NCBI GenBank assembly: GCA_036172665.1
Contig: CM069872.1
Span: forward strand, 52,438,101 to 52,502,100
Direction: 5' to 3'
Length of the DNA stretch: 64,000 nt
Source: Prosopocoilus inquinatus
Lineage: Eukaryota > Arthropoda > Insecta > Coleoptera > Lucanidae
Shown here: in pieces, positions 11,390 through 22,319 of the stretch
How positions within the stretch are numbered: position 1 is the first letter of the stretch
Layout: every line of letters starts with the position of its first letter
Translations under genes and position numbers: made by a program
The notes under the pieces: model-generated
Database searches by the model: none
The model's input: the letters and a program-made list of their open reading frames with translations, nothing else
What the model was told of the DNA's origin: nothing

Positions 11390-11662
11390 GTGAAAACCGT
11401 TTCTTGATGTAGTAAACCAGTCTGCGTGTTCGGTCTTGTTATTTGACGTTTAGAAATTGAATCTTGAAGTTTATTTTACTGTGTAGTGACGAGTGATCAA
11501 CTGAATTTTACTTCTAGTAGGCTTTGAAAACGAAAATTAGTGTCTGAGATTATCGCCGGAATGTGTTTACGTCGAAACATGCGAATCTTGAAACGTACCT
11601 CAGCCATGATACGAAACTTCAAACTTACCTTGGCCACGGCGTGAATTTTGAAATGCACCTTC
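11390..11662 (+). repeat. second dispersed monomer of the 193-bp satellite family
   Basis: Contains in order TTTCTTGATGTA, TTTGACGTTTAGAAATTGAA, GGCTTTGAAAACGA, TCTGAGATTATCGCC and three TTGAAA-TACCTC-type modules, the same order as at 4110-4350 and 1465-1830. It is a single diverged copy, not an array. Confidence 0.7.
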
Positions 11663-11838
11663 TAGTATATTTATTGTTAATTTCTTAGGAAATTTTAATT
11701 TTTCCACTTCGATCGTGTTTCTGAGTCTTTAAAAATGTTCTTGCTTTTCTTTTTTCCAATTGTTTTACCTCTTTTCTGTTTCTTACCCTTACTCTATTCT
11801 ACGTATAACTCATAAAGACATCGTTTAACAACGAAAAT

Positions 11839-11924
11839 CGTTAAGTGACGTATTTTGACCAATGAGGTCTAAGATATAACGCATTTCTATGCATTGATTG
11901 GTTAGAAAATGTCACTTAACGTTT
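11839..11924. mobile_element. small foldback element, 86 bp
   Basis: CGTTAAGTGACGTATTTTGACCAAT and its imperfect reverse complement ATTGGTTAGAAAATGTCACTTAACG form 26-base arms around a 30-base centre. Confidence 0.65.
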
Positions 11925-12113
11925 CTCGAACTGTCAAATTTGGACAACACAACATGCGTTAGTCAGCGTGAACAACTGGGTATTATACATCATTACCTGC
12001 TCTAATTTAGGACCATAACTCCAAAAGGGTCTAAGTACCAAAAAGTAAAAAATTGATATTTTGACAGTAAATGGGGCTATGGGCAAAGCCCAATGTCATA
12101 CAAAAGGGTCTAT

Positions 12114-12217
12114 GTACAGTCGCGATCATCCTAATCGAGATCGTTGTAAGCTAACTGCGCTCTTATTGGCGTTACAGAACTGTCAATCGCTCTCGATTAG
12201 CTTGATCGCGACTGTAC
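12114..12217. mobile_element. small foldback element, 104 bp
   Basis: GTACAGTCGCGATCATCCTA...CGAGA (12114-12140) is mirrored by TCTCGATTAG...GATCGCGACTGTAC ending at 12217. Flanking words TACAAAAGGGTCTA also recur nearby (about 12024 and 12100). Confidence 0.7.
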
Positions 12218-12409
12218 CTGTGGCTAAATAAAAAGTGTAATAAATGAATCACAGATGGCGACATCTGTACGTGCGTTTAAGAATTACTAAATCAGTTTTT
12301 CTTAATAAACATGCTTTTGGCACTTTGGCACTCTTTTGAAGTTATGGTCTTCAATTACAAATTTAATTGTCATCGTGGTACCGACAGTTAAAAGCAAAAA
12401 ACAGTAAAA

Positions 12410-12570
12410 AAAAACAGTTTCCTGTAATTATTAAAGTTGGAAAATTTAAATTTCTTTAATGTTATCTACGAAGTCGTCCCTTTTCTTTTCATTTTCGTGC
12501 AGTTCTTGAAAATTCGTGAAAATTGCAGAAAGAATATGAAACAAGGAATAATGATAATTACAGGAAATTT
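12410..12570. mobile_element. degenerate TTACAG-family foldback element
   Basis: ACAGTTTCCTGTAATTATT at 12412 and AATTACAGGAAATTTTGG at about 12556 are the two inverted ends of the family found intact at 38796, 39776 and 40461. The body is short and the ends have lost part of the core palindrome. Confidence 0.5.
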
Positions 12571-12834
12571 TGGTTGCCTCCGACGATAAACACACACTTT
12601 GCTTCTTTATTACTTGGAGCTTCGGAAATAAGAAAAAAATAATAATTTTAATAGCTGCGTGTTTCTTTCCATGCAGAGAGTTTTTTTTCTGTTTGTGCCA
12701 ATCATCATCCGCCCCCGGAAAGCTTTCTTGTTACGTTTGTTTGGCGAACGCGAACGCGAACGCCAAACAAACACACTTCAACCCTGAACTTCGAACTCGC
12801 TTGTTCTTATTAAAGCCCTCCTCGGAAAAAAAAT

Positions 12835-15730
12835 ATTATGCGCAGAAAAGGATGTCAGCCAAGTCAAACAAGACGTCACATGAGATGCGAACCTATTATT
12901 TCGTCGTTTTCGCCGAGCAAACAAGCAGTTTCTGAACGCCATCCACGCCAGTTGGTTAGGCAACCATACTTACACACGCGTTCAGAAATAGCCTAGCCTC
13001 CTACACTTAACTATTCTCGCGACTGATTTTTTGGTCCTTTTAGGCCAATCACAGGTTAACCCTAGCTCTCGGTTTATTTCCATGGTAGCAAGTGCAAAGA
13101 CAATTGTTTCCATGGCAATAAACTGAAGGTTAAAGTTAACTTTTGATTGAAAAACCGGACCTTAAAGAGTTTCCCAGTGGAAATCTATTATCATACGAAG
13201 CGCCCTGGCGTTTAAGTTCTAACTTTTTTTTTTTTTAATAAGTTCTTTCGCAGTTTCTACGTTTGAATGCGCGCGTGCAATCCCCGGGGGCGTAGGCAAA
13301 ACTTTCCGAACGCAGCTTAGGCGGGCTGCAACTTTTATTGTTGGGAAGCCGTCTCTGCACCGCTGCGAAGCCAAAACGAAAACGAAAAAAGGAATTCCCC
13401 GTGTTTGTAATGTACCAACATGGAACTTTCCTCTTAGCGTGGCATTAACTTGAACTCAACGCAAGAAATGTTATGTTAATGCGCAGAAAAAGATGTCAGT
13501 CAAGTCAAACAAGACGACACACGAGATACGAACCTATTATTTCGTCGTTTTCGTCGAGCAAACAACAGTTTCTGAACGCAATCCACCCTAGTTGGTTAGG
13601 CAACCATTCTTACACGCGCGTTTAGAAATAGCCTAGCCTCCGACACTTAACTATTCCCTGGACTGACTTTCTGGTCCTTTTAAAAGTGTTTCCCAGTGGA
13701 AATCTATTACCATATGAAGCGCCCTGGCGTTTAAGTTTTAACTTTTTTTTTTTTTTTTAATAAGTTCTTTCGCAGTTTCTACGTTTGAATGCACGCGTGC
13801 AATCCCCGGGGGCGTAGGCAAAACTTTCCGAACGCAGCTTAGGCGGGCTGCAACTTTTATTGTTGGGAAGCCGTCTCTGCACCGCTGCGAAGCCAAAACG
13901 AAAACGAAAAAAGGAATTCCCCGTGTTTGTAATGTACCAACATGGAACTTTCCTCTTAGCGTGGCATTAACTTGAACTCAACGCAAGAAATGTTATGTTA
14001 ATGCGCAGAAAAAGATGTCAGTCAAGTCAAACAAGACGACACACGAGATACGAACCTATTATTTCGTCGTTTTCGTCGAGCAAACAACAGTTTCTGAACG
14101 CAATCCACCCTAGTTGGTTAGGCAACCATTCTTACACGCGCGTTTAGAAATAGCCTAGCCTCCGACACTTAACTATTCCCTGGACTGACTTTCTGGTTCT
14201 TTCAAAAGTGTTTCCCAGTGGAAATCTATTACCATACGAAGCGCCCTGGCGTTTAAGTTTTAACTTTTTTTTTTTTTTTAATAAGTTCTTTCGCAGTTTC
14301 TACGTTTGAATGCGCGCGTGCAATCCCCGGGGCGTAGGCAAAACTTTCCGAACGCAGCTTAGGCGGGCTGCAACTTTTATTGTTGGGAAGCCGTCTCTGC
14401 ACCGCTGCGAAGCCAAAACGAAAACGAAAAAAGGAATTCCCCGTGTTTGTAATGTACCAACATGGAACTTTCCTCTTAGCGTGGCATTAACTTGAACTCA
14501 ACGCAAGAAATGTTATGTTAATGCGCAAAAAAAGATGTCAGTCAAGTCAAACAAGACGACACACGAGATACGAACCTATTATTTCGTCGTTTTCGTTGAA
14601 TAAACAGCAGTTTCTGAACGCAATCCACACCAGTTAGTCAGGCAACCATGCTTACACACGCGTTTAGAAATAGTCTAGCCTCCGACACTTGACTGTTCCC
14701 TCGACTGACTTTCTGGTCCTTTTAAAAGTGTTTCCCAGTGGAAATCTATTACCATACGAAGCGCCCTGGCGTTTAACTCTTTTTTTTAAATAAGTTCTTT
14801 CGCAGAGAGACGAACCTATTATTTCGTCGTTTTCGCCGAGCAAACAAACAGTTTCTGAACGCAATTCACGCCAGTTGGTTAGGCAACCATGCTTACACAC
14901 GCGTTTAGAAATAACCTAGGCTCCGACACTTGACTATTCCCTCGGTTCTTTTAAAAGTGTTTCCCAGTGGAAATCTATTACCATACGAAGCGCCCTGGCG
15001 TTTAAGTTTTAACTTTTTTTTTTTTAAATAAGTTCTTTCGCAGTTTCCACGTTTGAATGCGCGCGTGCAATCCCCGGGGGCGTGGGCAAAACTTTCCGAA
15101 CGCAGCTTAGGCGGGCTGCAACTTTTATTGTTGGGAAGCCGTCTTTGCACCGCCGCCGCGTCGCGTCGCGGCGAAGCCAAAACGAAAAGAAAAAAAAAGA
15201 GAATTCCCCGTGTTTGTAATGTATATATGTATATAGGAGAAATATATTTTGCGCGGTTCAAATTCTAATGAAGCAGGCAATATAAAATATTAGACCGTAG
15301 CGTGTAAACAAACGCAAGGGCTGCGGAGACAATTAACGCCGCTACAGCAATGGTGTTATTCAGTATAACAAAAAACAGAGCAATATTGCCGCAATAAAAA
15401 ATTACAGTTGTGTAATCAACTCTTCTTGTTTAAATATGTAAAGATTTTTAGTATAATTAGTTAACCAGTTGTACCTCGACCGGCGGACTTTATTGCGACA
15501 TTGCATCATATAGTAAGAACGCCGTAAATTATTTTCACCGTCTCATTACACAATGTGTCTGTTCGATACATTTTTACGGCGCTACTGAAACGATGGCGTG
15601 TACTTATTCAAATCCTATGCTTAGTAATGTACCAACATGGAACTTTCCTCTTAGCGTGGCAACCCCCGACCGCTACTTACGAGCCTTGAAGTTTATTATT
15701 AACTTGAACTCAACGCAAGAAATGTTATGT
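12835..15730 (+). repeat. 520-bp tandem array, about five units, last ones broken
   Basis: The anchor TTTCCCAGTGGAAATCTATTA follows at 13169, 13688, 14210, 14730 and 14959 (spacings 519, 522, 520, 229). The full units starting at 13169 and 13688 differ at few positions, indicating recent amplification. The fourth unit lost about 290 bp. Units hold a T tract of 12-16, CCCCGGGGGCGT, and TTGGTTAGGCAACCAT. The last unit is split by the insertion at 15224-15623 and ends near 15730. Copy 12835-13168 is the most diverged and carries extra sequence (13045-13160). Confidence 0.9.
15224..15623. mobile_element. 400-bp insertion in a 520-bp unit, with 8-bp flanking repeat
   Basis: Array sequence stops after GTAATGTA (15216-15223) and resumes with GTAATGTA (15624-15631). 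The 8-bp duplication is the size made by hAT-type transposition. The insert has no clear inverted ends and no ORF. Its left part (TATATTTTG..GAAGC-GGCAA) resembles 16240-16285. Element class is therefore uncertain; the insertion itself is clear from comparison with neighbouring units. Confidence 0.65.
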
Positions 15731-15795
15731 TAGGTTGACACCCGGAGCGTGTCTCGAAATAACCGCTTATTTATATCGCAAGAGGTGGAGGAGGC

Positions 15796-15837
15796 GGAGA
15801 AGAAGAAGAAGAAGAAGAAGAAGGAGGAGAAGAGGAG
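15796..15837 (+). repeat. (GAA/GGA)n purine microsatellite
   Basis: Repeated GAAGAAGAAG and GGAGGAG triplets give Lys/Glu or Arg runs in overlapping frames (15735-15982) that are not credible proteins. Confidence 0.8.
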
Positions 15838-16214
15838 CCGCGTGTTTAGACACCGTGGAATGTTTACTAACATTAAAATGGGCATTAACGACGGACGAAA
15901 TACAACAACTCCTGTATGTAAATTAAATTCCCCTCTTGCCGTCTCTCTTGTACGATGCACCAACAACAAAAAAACAAAGTAATTTCCATTCTTTTCCATT
16001 CTTTTTATGTTAAGTGCATTTCCCATTGTAGCCAAGTCATTATACCAACCAACCTAGATCTGCATAGATACAATGTGTTCGGTGGATACAATGCGCTTGG
16101 GACTGGGTGAGAGAGTAAGAAACTCAGGAATCTGATCTAAAACACATTGTGAAAGCTGCGGTGCATTCTTTTAACGACTACGACGAAAGTAGTTTGTTTA
16201 ATTAGTAAAGAGCC

Positions 16215-16381
16215 GTTAATAATTATTAGGAAACGGAATTATATATTTTGTTCGATTAAATACTAACGAAGCGGCAAACGTACACGGCTGCAGCGACGCG
16301 TCAATGCACACACACTCGTTGCCGCCTCGTTCGAAATAAATCGAACAAAATACATAATTCCGTCCTGTAATAATTATTAAC
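16215..16381. mobile_element. foldback element, 167 bp
   Basis: TTAATAATTATTAGGAAACGG...TTTTGTTCGATT (16215-16258) pairs with AATCGAACAAAATA...CCTGTAATAATTATTAA (16339-16381). The arms are about 43 bp with small mismatches. Confidence 0.7.
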
Positions 16382-16439
16382 GTCACGTGGACGTATTTCC
16401 CAGTTTCGTGCAATCAAAAAAGTTCCTAAACATAAACGA

Positions 16440-17430
16440 TCTCATTAGCGAAGATTATTATTTGTAATTGCAATTACAAGTACGATTTTTATCACCGAGC
16501 TCTTAATCGGTTAAAGCGGAACGAGCCCCCGGGAAAAATGAGCGGCTGCGTTCACAAATAATCAAGCCCTACCACAACTGGTAATGTTATTTTATTTAAA
16601 ACCAAAACTTCGTTTATTTTTTGGGTATCCGACGCTCAATTGTTTTTTTTTGTGAATATCTGTGACAGTACCGAAATAAATTCTACAACTTCTTTTATCT
16701 TCCTTTCTTTCTAAAATCAAAAATAAAAAAAAAATAAGCGGGAATTATTTTATAGAGACACTTTCTACATTATTAGTTTTATTATACATGCAGTCTCATT
16801 AGAATTTAATTTAGAATATCGAAAAATTTAATAATACACAGTGTATTCCATTAAAAAAAAAAACTTAAGTTTAGTTTATATCTCGTTTATCCCATCATCA
16901 ATTGTTTTTCTGTGAACACACAGAGAAACTTTGAATTAGTCACTTTAAGTTTTGTATTAAGCATTGTTTTCCTAAAATCAAAAATAAAAGAGTTAAAGGG
17001 GGTAGGAATTCTCGCGTAGTCACCCTGTACGTACAAACAAATTTCATGAAACATATTTTTTTTTTTTAATATTTCATGAAAAATTGCTTGAAATGCTTCA
17101 TCTTCAGTGAAATATATTGCAATCTCATTTTTTTATTGTCATTAATTTTTAAAATTTCAAAATTGACATTCTACGTGTCAACTTTCAACTGTCGTGTTCT
17201 GTGCACGGTGAGGTGAGAGCAGAAATGTGAGAGAAAACGAATGTGTTTTAGTGTATTCCAGAAGGGGGGGAAAAAAAACTGAAAGGTACATCGAGATTCT
17301 TCAACCCTTTGAATCCAACAAAAAAAAAAACAAATTTTTCCAAGCGTAATTTGGTTCTATTTGTCTACTTACTTATAATTATAAACTCCCCCCACACTCG
17401 TCAAATAATTCTAACCGATTTCCTCCTATT
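16440..17430. other. unassigned AT-rich stretch
   Basis: Homopolymer T and A tracts and AT-rich DNA. CTAAAATCAAAAATAAAA recurs at about 16711 and 16972, a weak sign of an old duplication. No gene seen. Confidence 0.4.
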
Positions 17431-17439
17431 TCTGATAAA

Positions 17440-18836
17440 TAGAGATCGGAATCACATATTTTGACGTCATCAATACGCGTTTGGTTTGCGTTTCATAAAA
17501 ATGAAAAAAAATTTTTTTAATGATTTTATTAAGATGATTAGGTTGTTTTTAGATCTTTTTAAGAGCTTTTAAGTTGGTAGCGTACTGAAGATGGCGAAAT
17601 CCGTATCTACGGATATAAAATTATTGTGGGCGGAGATTAATTTCAATTATTTCTTAAATCAGAGTTTGCCTAGAAAATTATTTTTTATTACGTGATTACT
17701 GCGTGTAATCATTTCGGAAATAATTCGGTGGTGGGGGGGGGGAGGAGGAGGAGTCCTACGATTGGTTTGCGGTAATTCATAACTTCAGAACGAGGCGGCT
17801 CAGTGTTGCCAACTCAATCACAAGTTTGAAATTCGATTTTTTTTTTGTAGAAAAAAAATGTATTTTGTCGTTAAAAACGCATTAAATATTAATATTAAAT
17901 TAAACTCAAACAACTAAGACCTGTGAAAAAAGCATGATTAAAAAACAAGAAATTATTGAATTTAATAGTAACGTTTTGTTTTTCTTTTTTTCTCAATTCA
18001 TTTATTGTTTTGTTTTTTTTTTTCTCGAACATAATGCGATCTTTTTTTTTTAATCGATTATCGAGAATATCTCGCAGCGGTTTTGAATTGTGCGATCGTC
18101 ATTTGTTTTTCTGTCTTTTCTTTTCTCGTTGAAATTGTCCATTATTTATTTATTTTTTTTTTTTTTGAATTTACGTTCCGATTACATTTGTTCTTCTTGC
18201 TTTTGTATTATGATTATGATTCGTCTTTCTTTATGTGCTCTCTTTTTTTTAATAAATTTCGAATTACTGTCATATCTTGAATGCAGAATGTCGAATCGCG
18301 TCTTAACCTAACAAAATTTTTTGTAATAATTGTCTTAGGAATTTTTATTTTACTTTTTCTCGACTGTTAAAAAGTTGATTTTTTTTTAAATTTCAATTGT
18401 TTATTATTTTTCACATATTAAATTCAAATTTCTTTGGAAATTTTGTTTTTTTCCCGTTTTGATTGCGTTTCGCGATTGTCGATTTTTTTTAATTTCTGAT
18501 GTACCTTTTCCTTTTCTTCTATTTTTTGTTCTTGCAAACTTTTTGGATTGTCTCTCGTCTCCTTTTTCCTTTCGGCTATCCATCAATTTCATTTTGAATA
18601 TTTGCTATTAACTGCCACCTTGAGAATTTTTAAATCGGCACTTTATGAGTCTTATCGCGCACGACTAAACGTAATAGGAAGAGAAATTTCATCTTCGCCT
18701 TCAAAATCCAAAGTCCATTCCGAACAACCTCCAAGCAAGTATCAAAATAATGATACGGTTGGCAAAATTGCTGCAGTGCTGCAGTATAATAAGCGCCGCC
18801 CAATAATGACATCAAAATATGTGATTCCGATCTCTA
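17440..18836. mobile_element. 1.4-kb element with 30-bp inverted ends
   Basis: TAGAGATCGGAATCACATAT followed by TTTGACGTCAT (17440-17470) is mirrored by ATGACATCAAAATATGTGAT...CTCTA (18806-18836), with one mismatch in about 31. TA is at both outer edges. The interior has T tracts, CGATCGTCATTTG at 18093 and short frames with no recognised transposase. It is probably a non-autonomous DNA transposon. Confidence 0.6.
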
Positions 18837-18984
18837 CTTTCCACATTCCGAAAAAAAACTAAAAAAATCGTGTGTATTTTTTTTTAATATTTTCCGATTT
18901 CTTGAGTTCAGGTTTTGTGTTACGGGCAGTATGTGTTCATCGCGACCGTTCTCATGTCTATTTTATGTTACCATCCAAGTTCAA

Positions 18985-19018
18985 ATCCCGCGCAGACGCG
19001 CAAACACTTTCTGCGCGG
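18985..19018. repeat. GC-rich hairpin
   Basis: CCGCGCAGA and TCTGCGCGG form a perfect 9-bp stem with a loop of about 15 bases. GTTCAAATCC lies just upstream but no tRNA cloverleaf fits. Confidence 0.55.
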
Positions 19019-19701
19019 CAAATTTAAAATAAACGTCACGAAATTTCTGAACGCTACGAAATATTTCGATGAAATGAAATTTATGTGAATTATTTCACTT
19101 GTAATGTTTCGGCTTTCCAACATTAACTACAACTGCCCTGTCCTCTATAAAAACATCTTAATCTAGATGACCAGAACTTAATCAATAAATTGTTCAATTA
19201 GGCTGGAACTAGAACTAATCAGATTAATCTAATTCATACCAATTAAGGAAGACGGACCTCGACGTTCTAAATTGATAAATTGATGATAAATTGTAATTTT
19301 TAATTGCTGTTTATCTGGGAAATCAATCAGCATTTTTTGTTTGTTTTTGGCATCGATAAATCAATTGCATTGTCTTTCCATTTGTTTTTAGATGATTACA
19401 CGAACATAGACGTGCTCGATCACGACAAAATATTTTTACAATTACTTTTTGTAACGAACATTAAATTATTTCATATTTTTGAAGTACTATTTAACAACCT
19501 TTATGACGCTAGGTACGTTAAAGCTTGTATTTTTTAAATTCTTGTTACATCATTCTGTTACGCCACTGATTATTCTAGGTATTATTATAATAGGCTTTTT
19601 TTAATTTTATTATCACTACTGTGAATTTGGGTGATCACTTGTGATCCCCTTGACACTCGGACATTGTTGAAGAGAAAACCTAAAGGAATTATACAGTAAT
19701 T

Positions 19702-19862
19702 CATGGAGGTTAAGTAACCGGAGGAGGCAGAAAACGAGTCGATTTTCGAACTCTCATTCTCCTTTTTTGTATGACAAAAATAAAGTGCGTGATACTCTAC
19801 AGTCTATTCGTTTTACCATACTGAAAGCCCGCGGTCGAACCAGTTTTCAGTGTAATGCCAAC
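19702..19862 (+). mobile_element. relic of the 44698 MITE family
   Basis: CATGGAGGTTAAGTAACCGG, then GATTTTCGAAC, ATGACAAAAATAAAG, GTGCGTGATACTC, ATTCG-TTT-CCATACT and CCAGTTTTCA match 44698-44990 in order. The right end of the family is missing here. Confidence 0.55.
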
Positions 19863-20105
19863 CATTCCACAGAATATTCCTCTACCACGACACTAAAATC
19901 CTCAAAATTCGTGACATTTAAAACTATCTTTCCTGTTACTTCCTAAGAACATTCTTTTGAGCTTCGGCTTCGCGCCTGAATTTGAAATGTGAGGTTAGGT
20001 ATTACATGTCACACACTTCGATACCATAAATTTATTTTATTTTTTCTATTAAAGTTAATTAAGAGTTAATCAAGTATAAGATGATGAAAGTCTAAACTCT
20101 AAGTT

Positions 20106-20222
20106 TGTGAGGTTATAAAAGTATTAGTGACGGTTTTGTTTTAATCAGCTGCTGACAAATGCGAGGTTATAAAAGTACTATTAACGGCACTATTAACGGT
20201 TTTCTTTAAATCGGCTGACGCA
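20106..20222 (+). repeat. direct duplication of about 55 bp
   Basis: GAGGTTATAAAAGTA-TA..ACGGTTTT occurs at 20109 and again at 20163, each followed by AATC(A/G)GCTG. A third, shorter ACTATTAACGG echo lies inside the second copy. Confidence 0.65.
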
Positions 20223-20289
20223 TTATAGATTTTAGATCGATTTTTAGGAAAGGAACAAAAGAAAATTGTGAACAAAGGTAATACGAATA

Positions 20290-21180
20290 AGATGATAGAC
20301 TAAAAGAAAAACAAAGACAAATAAAAAATCGACAATTTGATATATTAAAATAAAAATCAAAACAAATAAAAGCCAAATAAAAACCGCAAAAAATCAGAAA
20401 CAAAAGAGAAATTTAACAAAAATAGCAATAAAATACAAGGCACGAAGCGAAAAAAGAGCAGATCGATATATTCGTAGAAAATAAAAGCAAATCGTAAGAA
20501 TATATATAATTCGACAACAAAACAAAGAAAGTAGTGAACGACGAAATACAGTCAGTAAAATAAAATATCACAACTGTGATGGACACAAAACAAACGAAAA
20601 ACGCTGAATTACAAAAAAGAGTCAATAAAAAGCGAAAACTCGATGCGATAAGAAAAAACAAAAGAGAAATTCCTAGTACGAAAACATAAAGAACAAAAAA
20701 AGAAAACTAAAGAAAAATGATGACTAAGATGAACAAGAATCAAAAATGAATCTCCAGACGAAAAATTAAAAACAAAAAACCAGCAGCAAACAAAAGTCAA
20801 CAAAAAAAAGCGTCAGTCAACAAAATAAAATCAATTTGATAAAAATAAACTAAAGAGAAATACGGTGGCAGAAAATTAATTAAAAAAGGAAAAAAAACAC
20901 AAGTGAAATGAAAATAGAAAGAAGTTTTTAAAATAAATAAAAACAAACTCATAGGAAACAAAAGAGAACTGTAAAAAGGGGCCGATAAAATGCGACCAAT
21001 TCGTTTAAAAAGGGAAGAATGCGAACAACAGAAGAAAAGAAAAACAATAGAAGAATGGATAGACAAAAAATTATAAATGAGAAAACGGCGATTCAATAAA
21101 CAAAAGAAGAAAACAAAACAAACCAACAAAGGATTCCTCAAAACAAAAAAAAAAAATGAAAATTAACAAGAAACAAAAGA
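20290..21180. repeat. purine-rich dispersed repeat, copy B
   Basis: Same family and orientation as 1-760, including AAATAAAAAATCG, ACAAGGCA, TCGTAGAA, the GCGATAAGA/GATAAGATAAGC region and AGCGTCAGTCAACA. Nearly all A and G on the + strand. The minus-strand frames (Phe/Leu/Ser-rich) are low-complexity shadows. Confidence 0.65.
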
Positions 21181-21540
21181 AAACGATAGGTACTCTAATA
21201 TTATACTAAAATGTAGAATTTTGTGAGGACAGAAACAAAAATAGCCCAAATCAGACACCAAATAAGATTGTTAAATGCCAAACGGCGGAATTTCGCCCAA
21301 TCTGGCAACCCTGCAGGCAGTTTGGAAAGCTTTTACCCACTTTTACCAAATCATGGCCTACCGCAAACCGGACTTATTGCTCTCATTAATGAACACGTTT
21401 CGATAAACGAATTAATATTATACCTCAAAATTCCTCACAACTTCCTGACAAATTCCTCAGTTGTTAAAGTATTCCTCACGATACGAGGAATTACTCACAG
21501 ATTGGCAACACTGGTTATACGTCATGGCGTCCTCCATATA
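21181..21540. other. unassigned, with a 112-codon frame
   Basis: The plus-strand frame at 21223-21561 has no recognised domain, and its last codons run into the palindrome that follows. ATTCCTCA(C/G) words repeat at 21428-21490. GGCAACACTG lies at 21504-21513. Probably non-coding. Confidence 0.35.
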
Positions 21541-21682
21541 GGAAGTAAGTTGAAAATGTAAGGGGATATGGTCACTGGACGATTAGTAAAAGGCAACTCC
21601 TTTGTTTAAGGCCTTAAACAAAGGAGTTGCCTTTTACTAATCGTCCAGTGACCATATCCCGTTAGATTTTCAACTTACTTCC
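21541..21682. repeat. 142-bp spacerless near-perfect palindrome
   Basis: The arms of 71 bp begin GGAAGTAAGTTGAAAAT and meet at GTTTAAGGCCTTAAAC with no loop. Only about two mismatched pairs are seen, near the outer ends. CGTCCTCCATATA flanks it on the left (21528) and recurs 37 bases beyond its right end (21720). That word is also the terminal sequence of the MITE at 44698-45028. Confidence 0.9.
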
Positions 21683-21885
21683 TAACTAAGTCTTTGGTCG
21701 TGACTTAATAAAGATTATCGTCCTCCATATACTTAACCTCAATCGTATTGCATTCCATCCGTACTGTCTGGAACGAAACTTTTCGCATTTATTCGATCAT
21801 TCGAAACTTAGACGTTAACTCAACGAACGAGCAGAATTCAGTTCGGGAACTTTGACGCGCCGACGACATTACAAAGTTACAAACG

Positions 21886-21909
21886 CCGCCTTCTTCTTCT
21901 TCTTCTTCT
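21886..21909. repeat. (TTC)n microsatellite
   Basis: Six or more consecutive TTC triplets. Confidence 0.8.
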
Positions 21910-22197
21910 GTTTTCAAACTCGGAGGCCTCTTTATAAAAGCTGGAACGTGTTTTTGTCGCGCGGAATTAAAAAAAAAATGCGTCAAATGCGTCGTATATA
22001 TGTATTATAAAAAGGCATTCACGATCTTTTAACTGTCTAGTAGGCTGTGTTTTTTTTTTGTTAGGTTACTTGCATGTAATTTGAAGGAAAGCAAAGTTTG
22101 ACATGTCAAAAATTTTGAAGAAATTTCCTCATTTCGTAATAATAGTTTGGAAGAATACTTCATATGATCGATAATGGTAAGGTAAAAGGAAATTGAT

Positions 22198-22319
22198 GGC
22201 CGTTTTCATAATCAGACTTTAAGGAAGCTTTAATTTAAAGTCACTTTAAGGATCACGTAAATGTATTTTTTTTTAGGTTAAAGTAACTTTAAATTTAAAG
22301 TCTAATTAAAAAAACGGCC
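22198..22319. mobile_element. MITE family GGCCGTTTTCATAATC, copy 1
   Basis: GGCCGTTTTCATAATCAGAC opens the element and CGGCC closes it, with AGTCTAATT near the right end. The interior consists of TTTAAAGT words on both strands, so nearly the whole 122 bp is self-complementary. A second copy lies inverted at 58830-58954. Confidence 0.8.

Noticed and set aside
18960..19020. tRNA-like B box (GTTCAAATCC)
   Set aside because: The flanking bases do not form a T stem, and no acceptor, D or anticodon stem fits; the strong nearby stem is an isolated hairpin.
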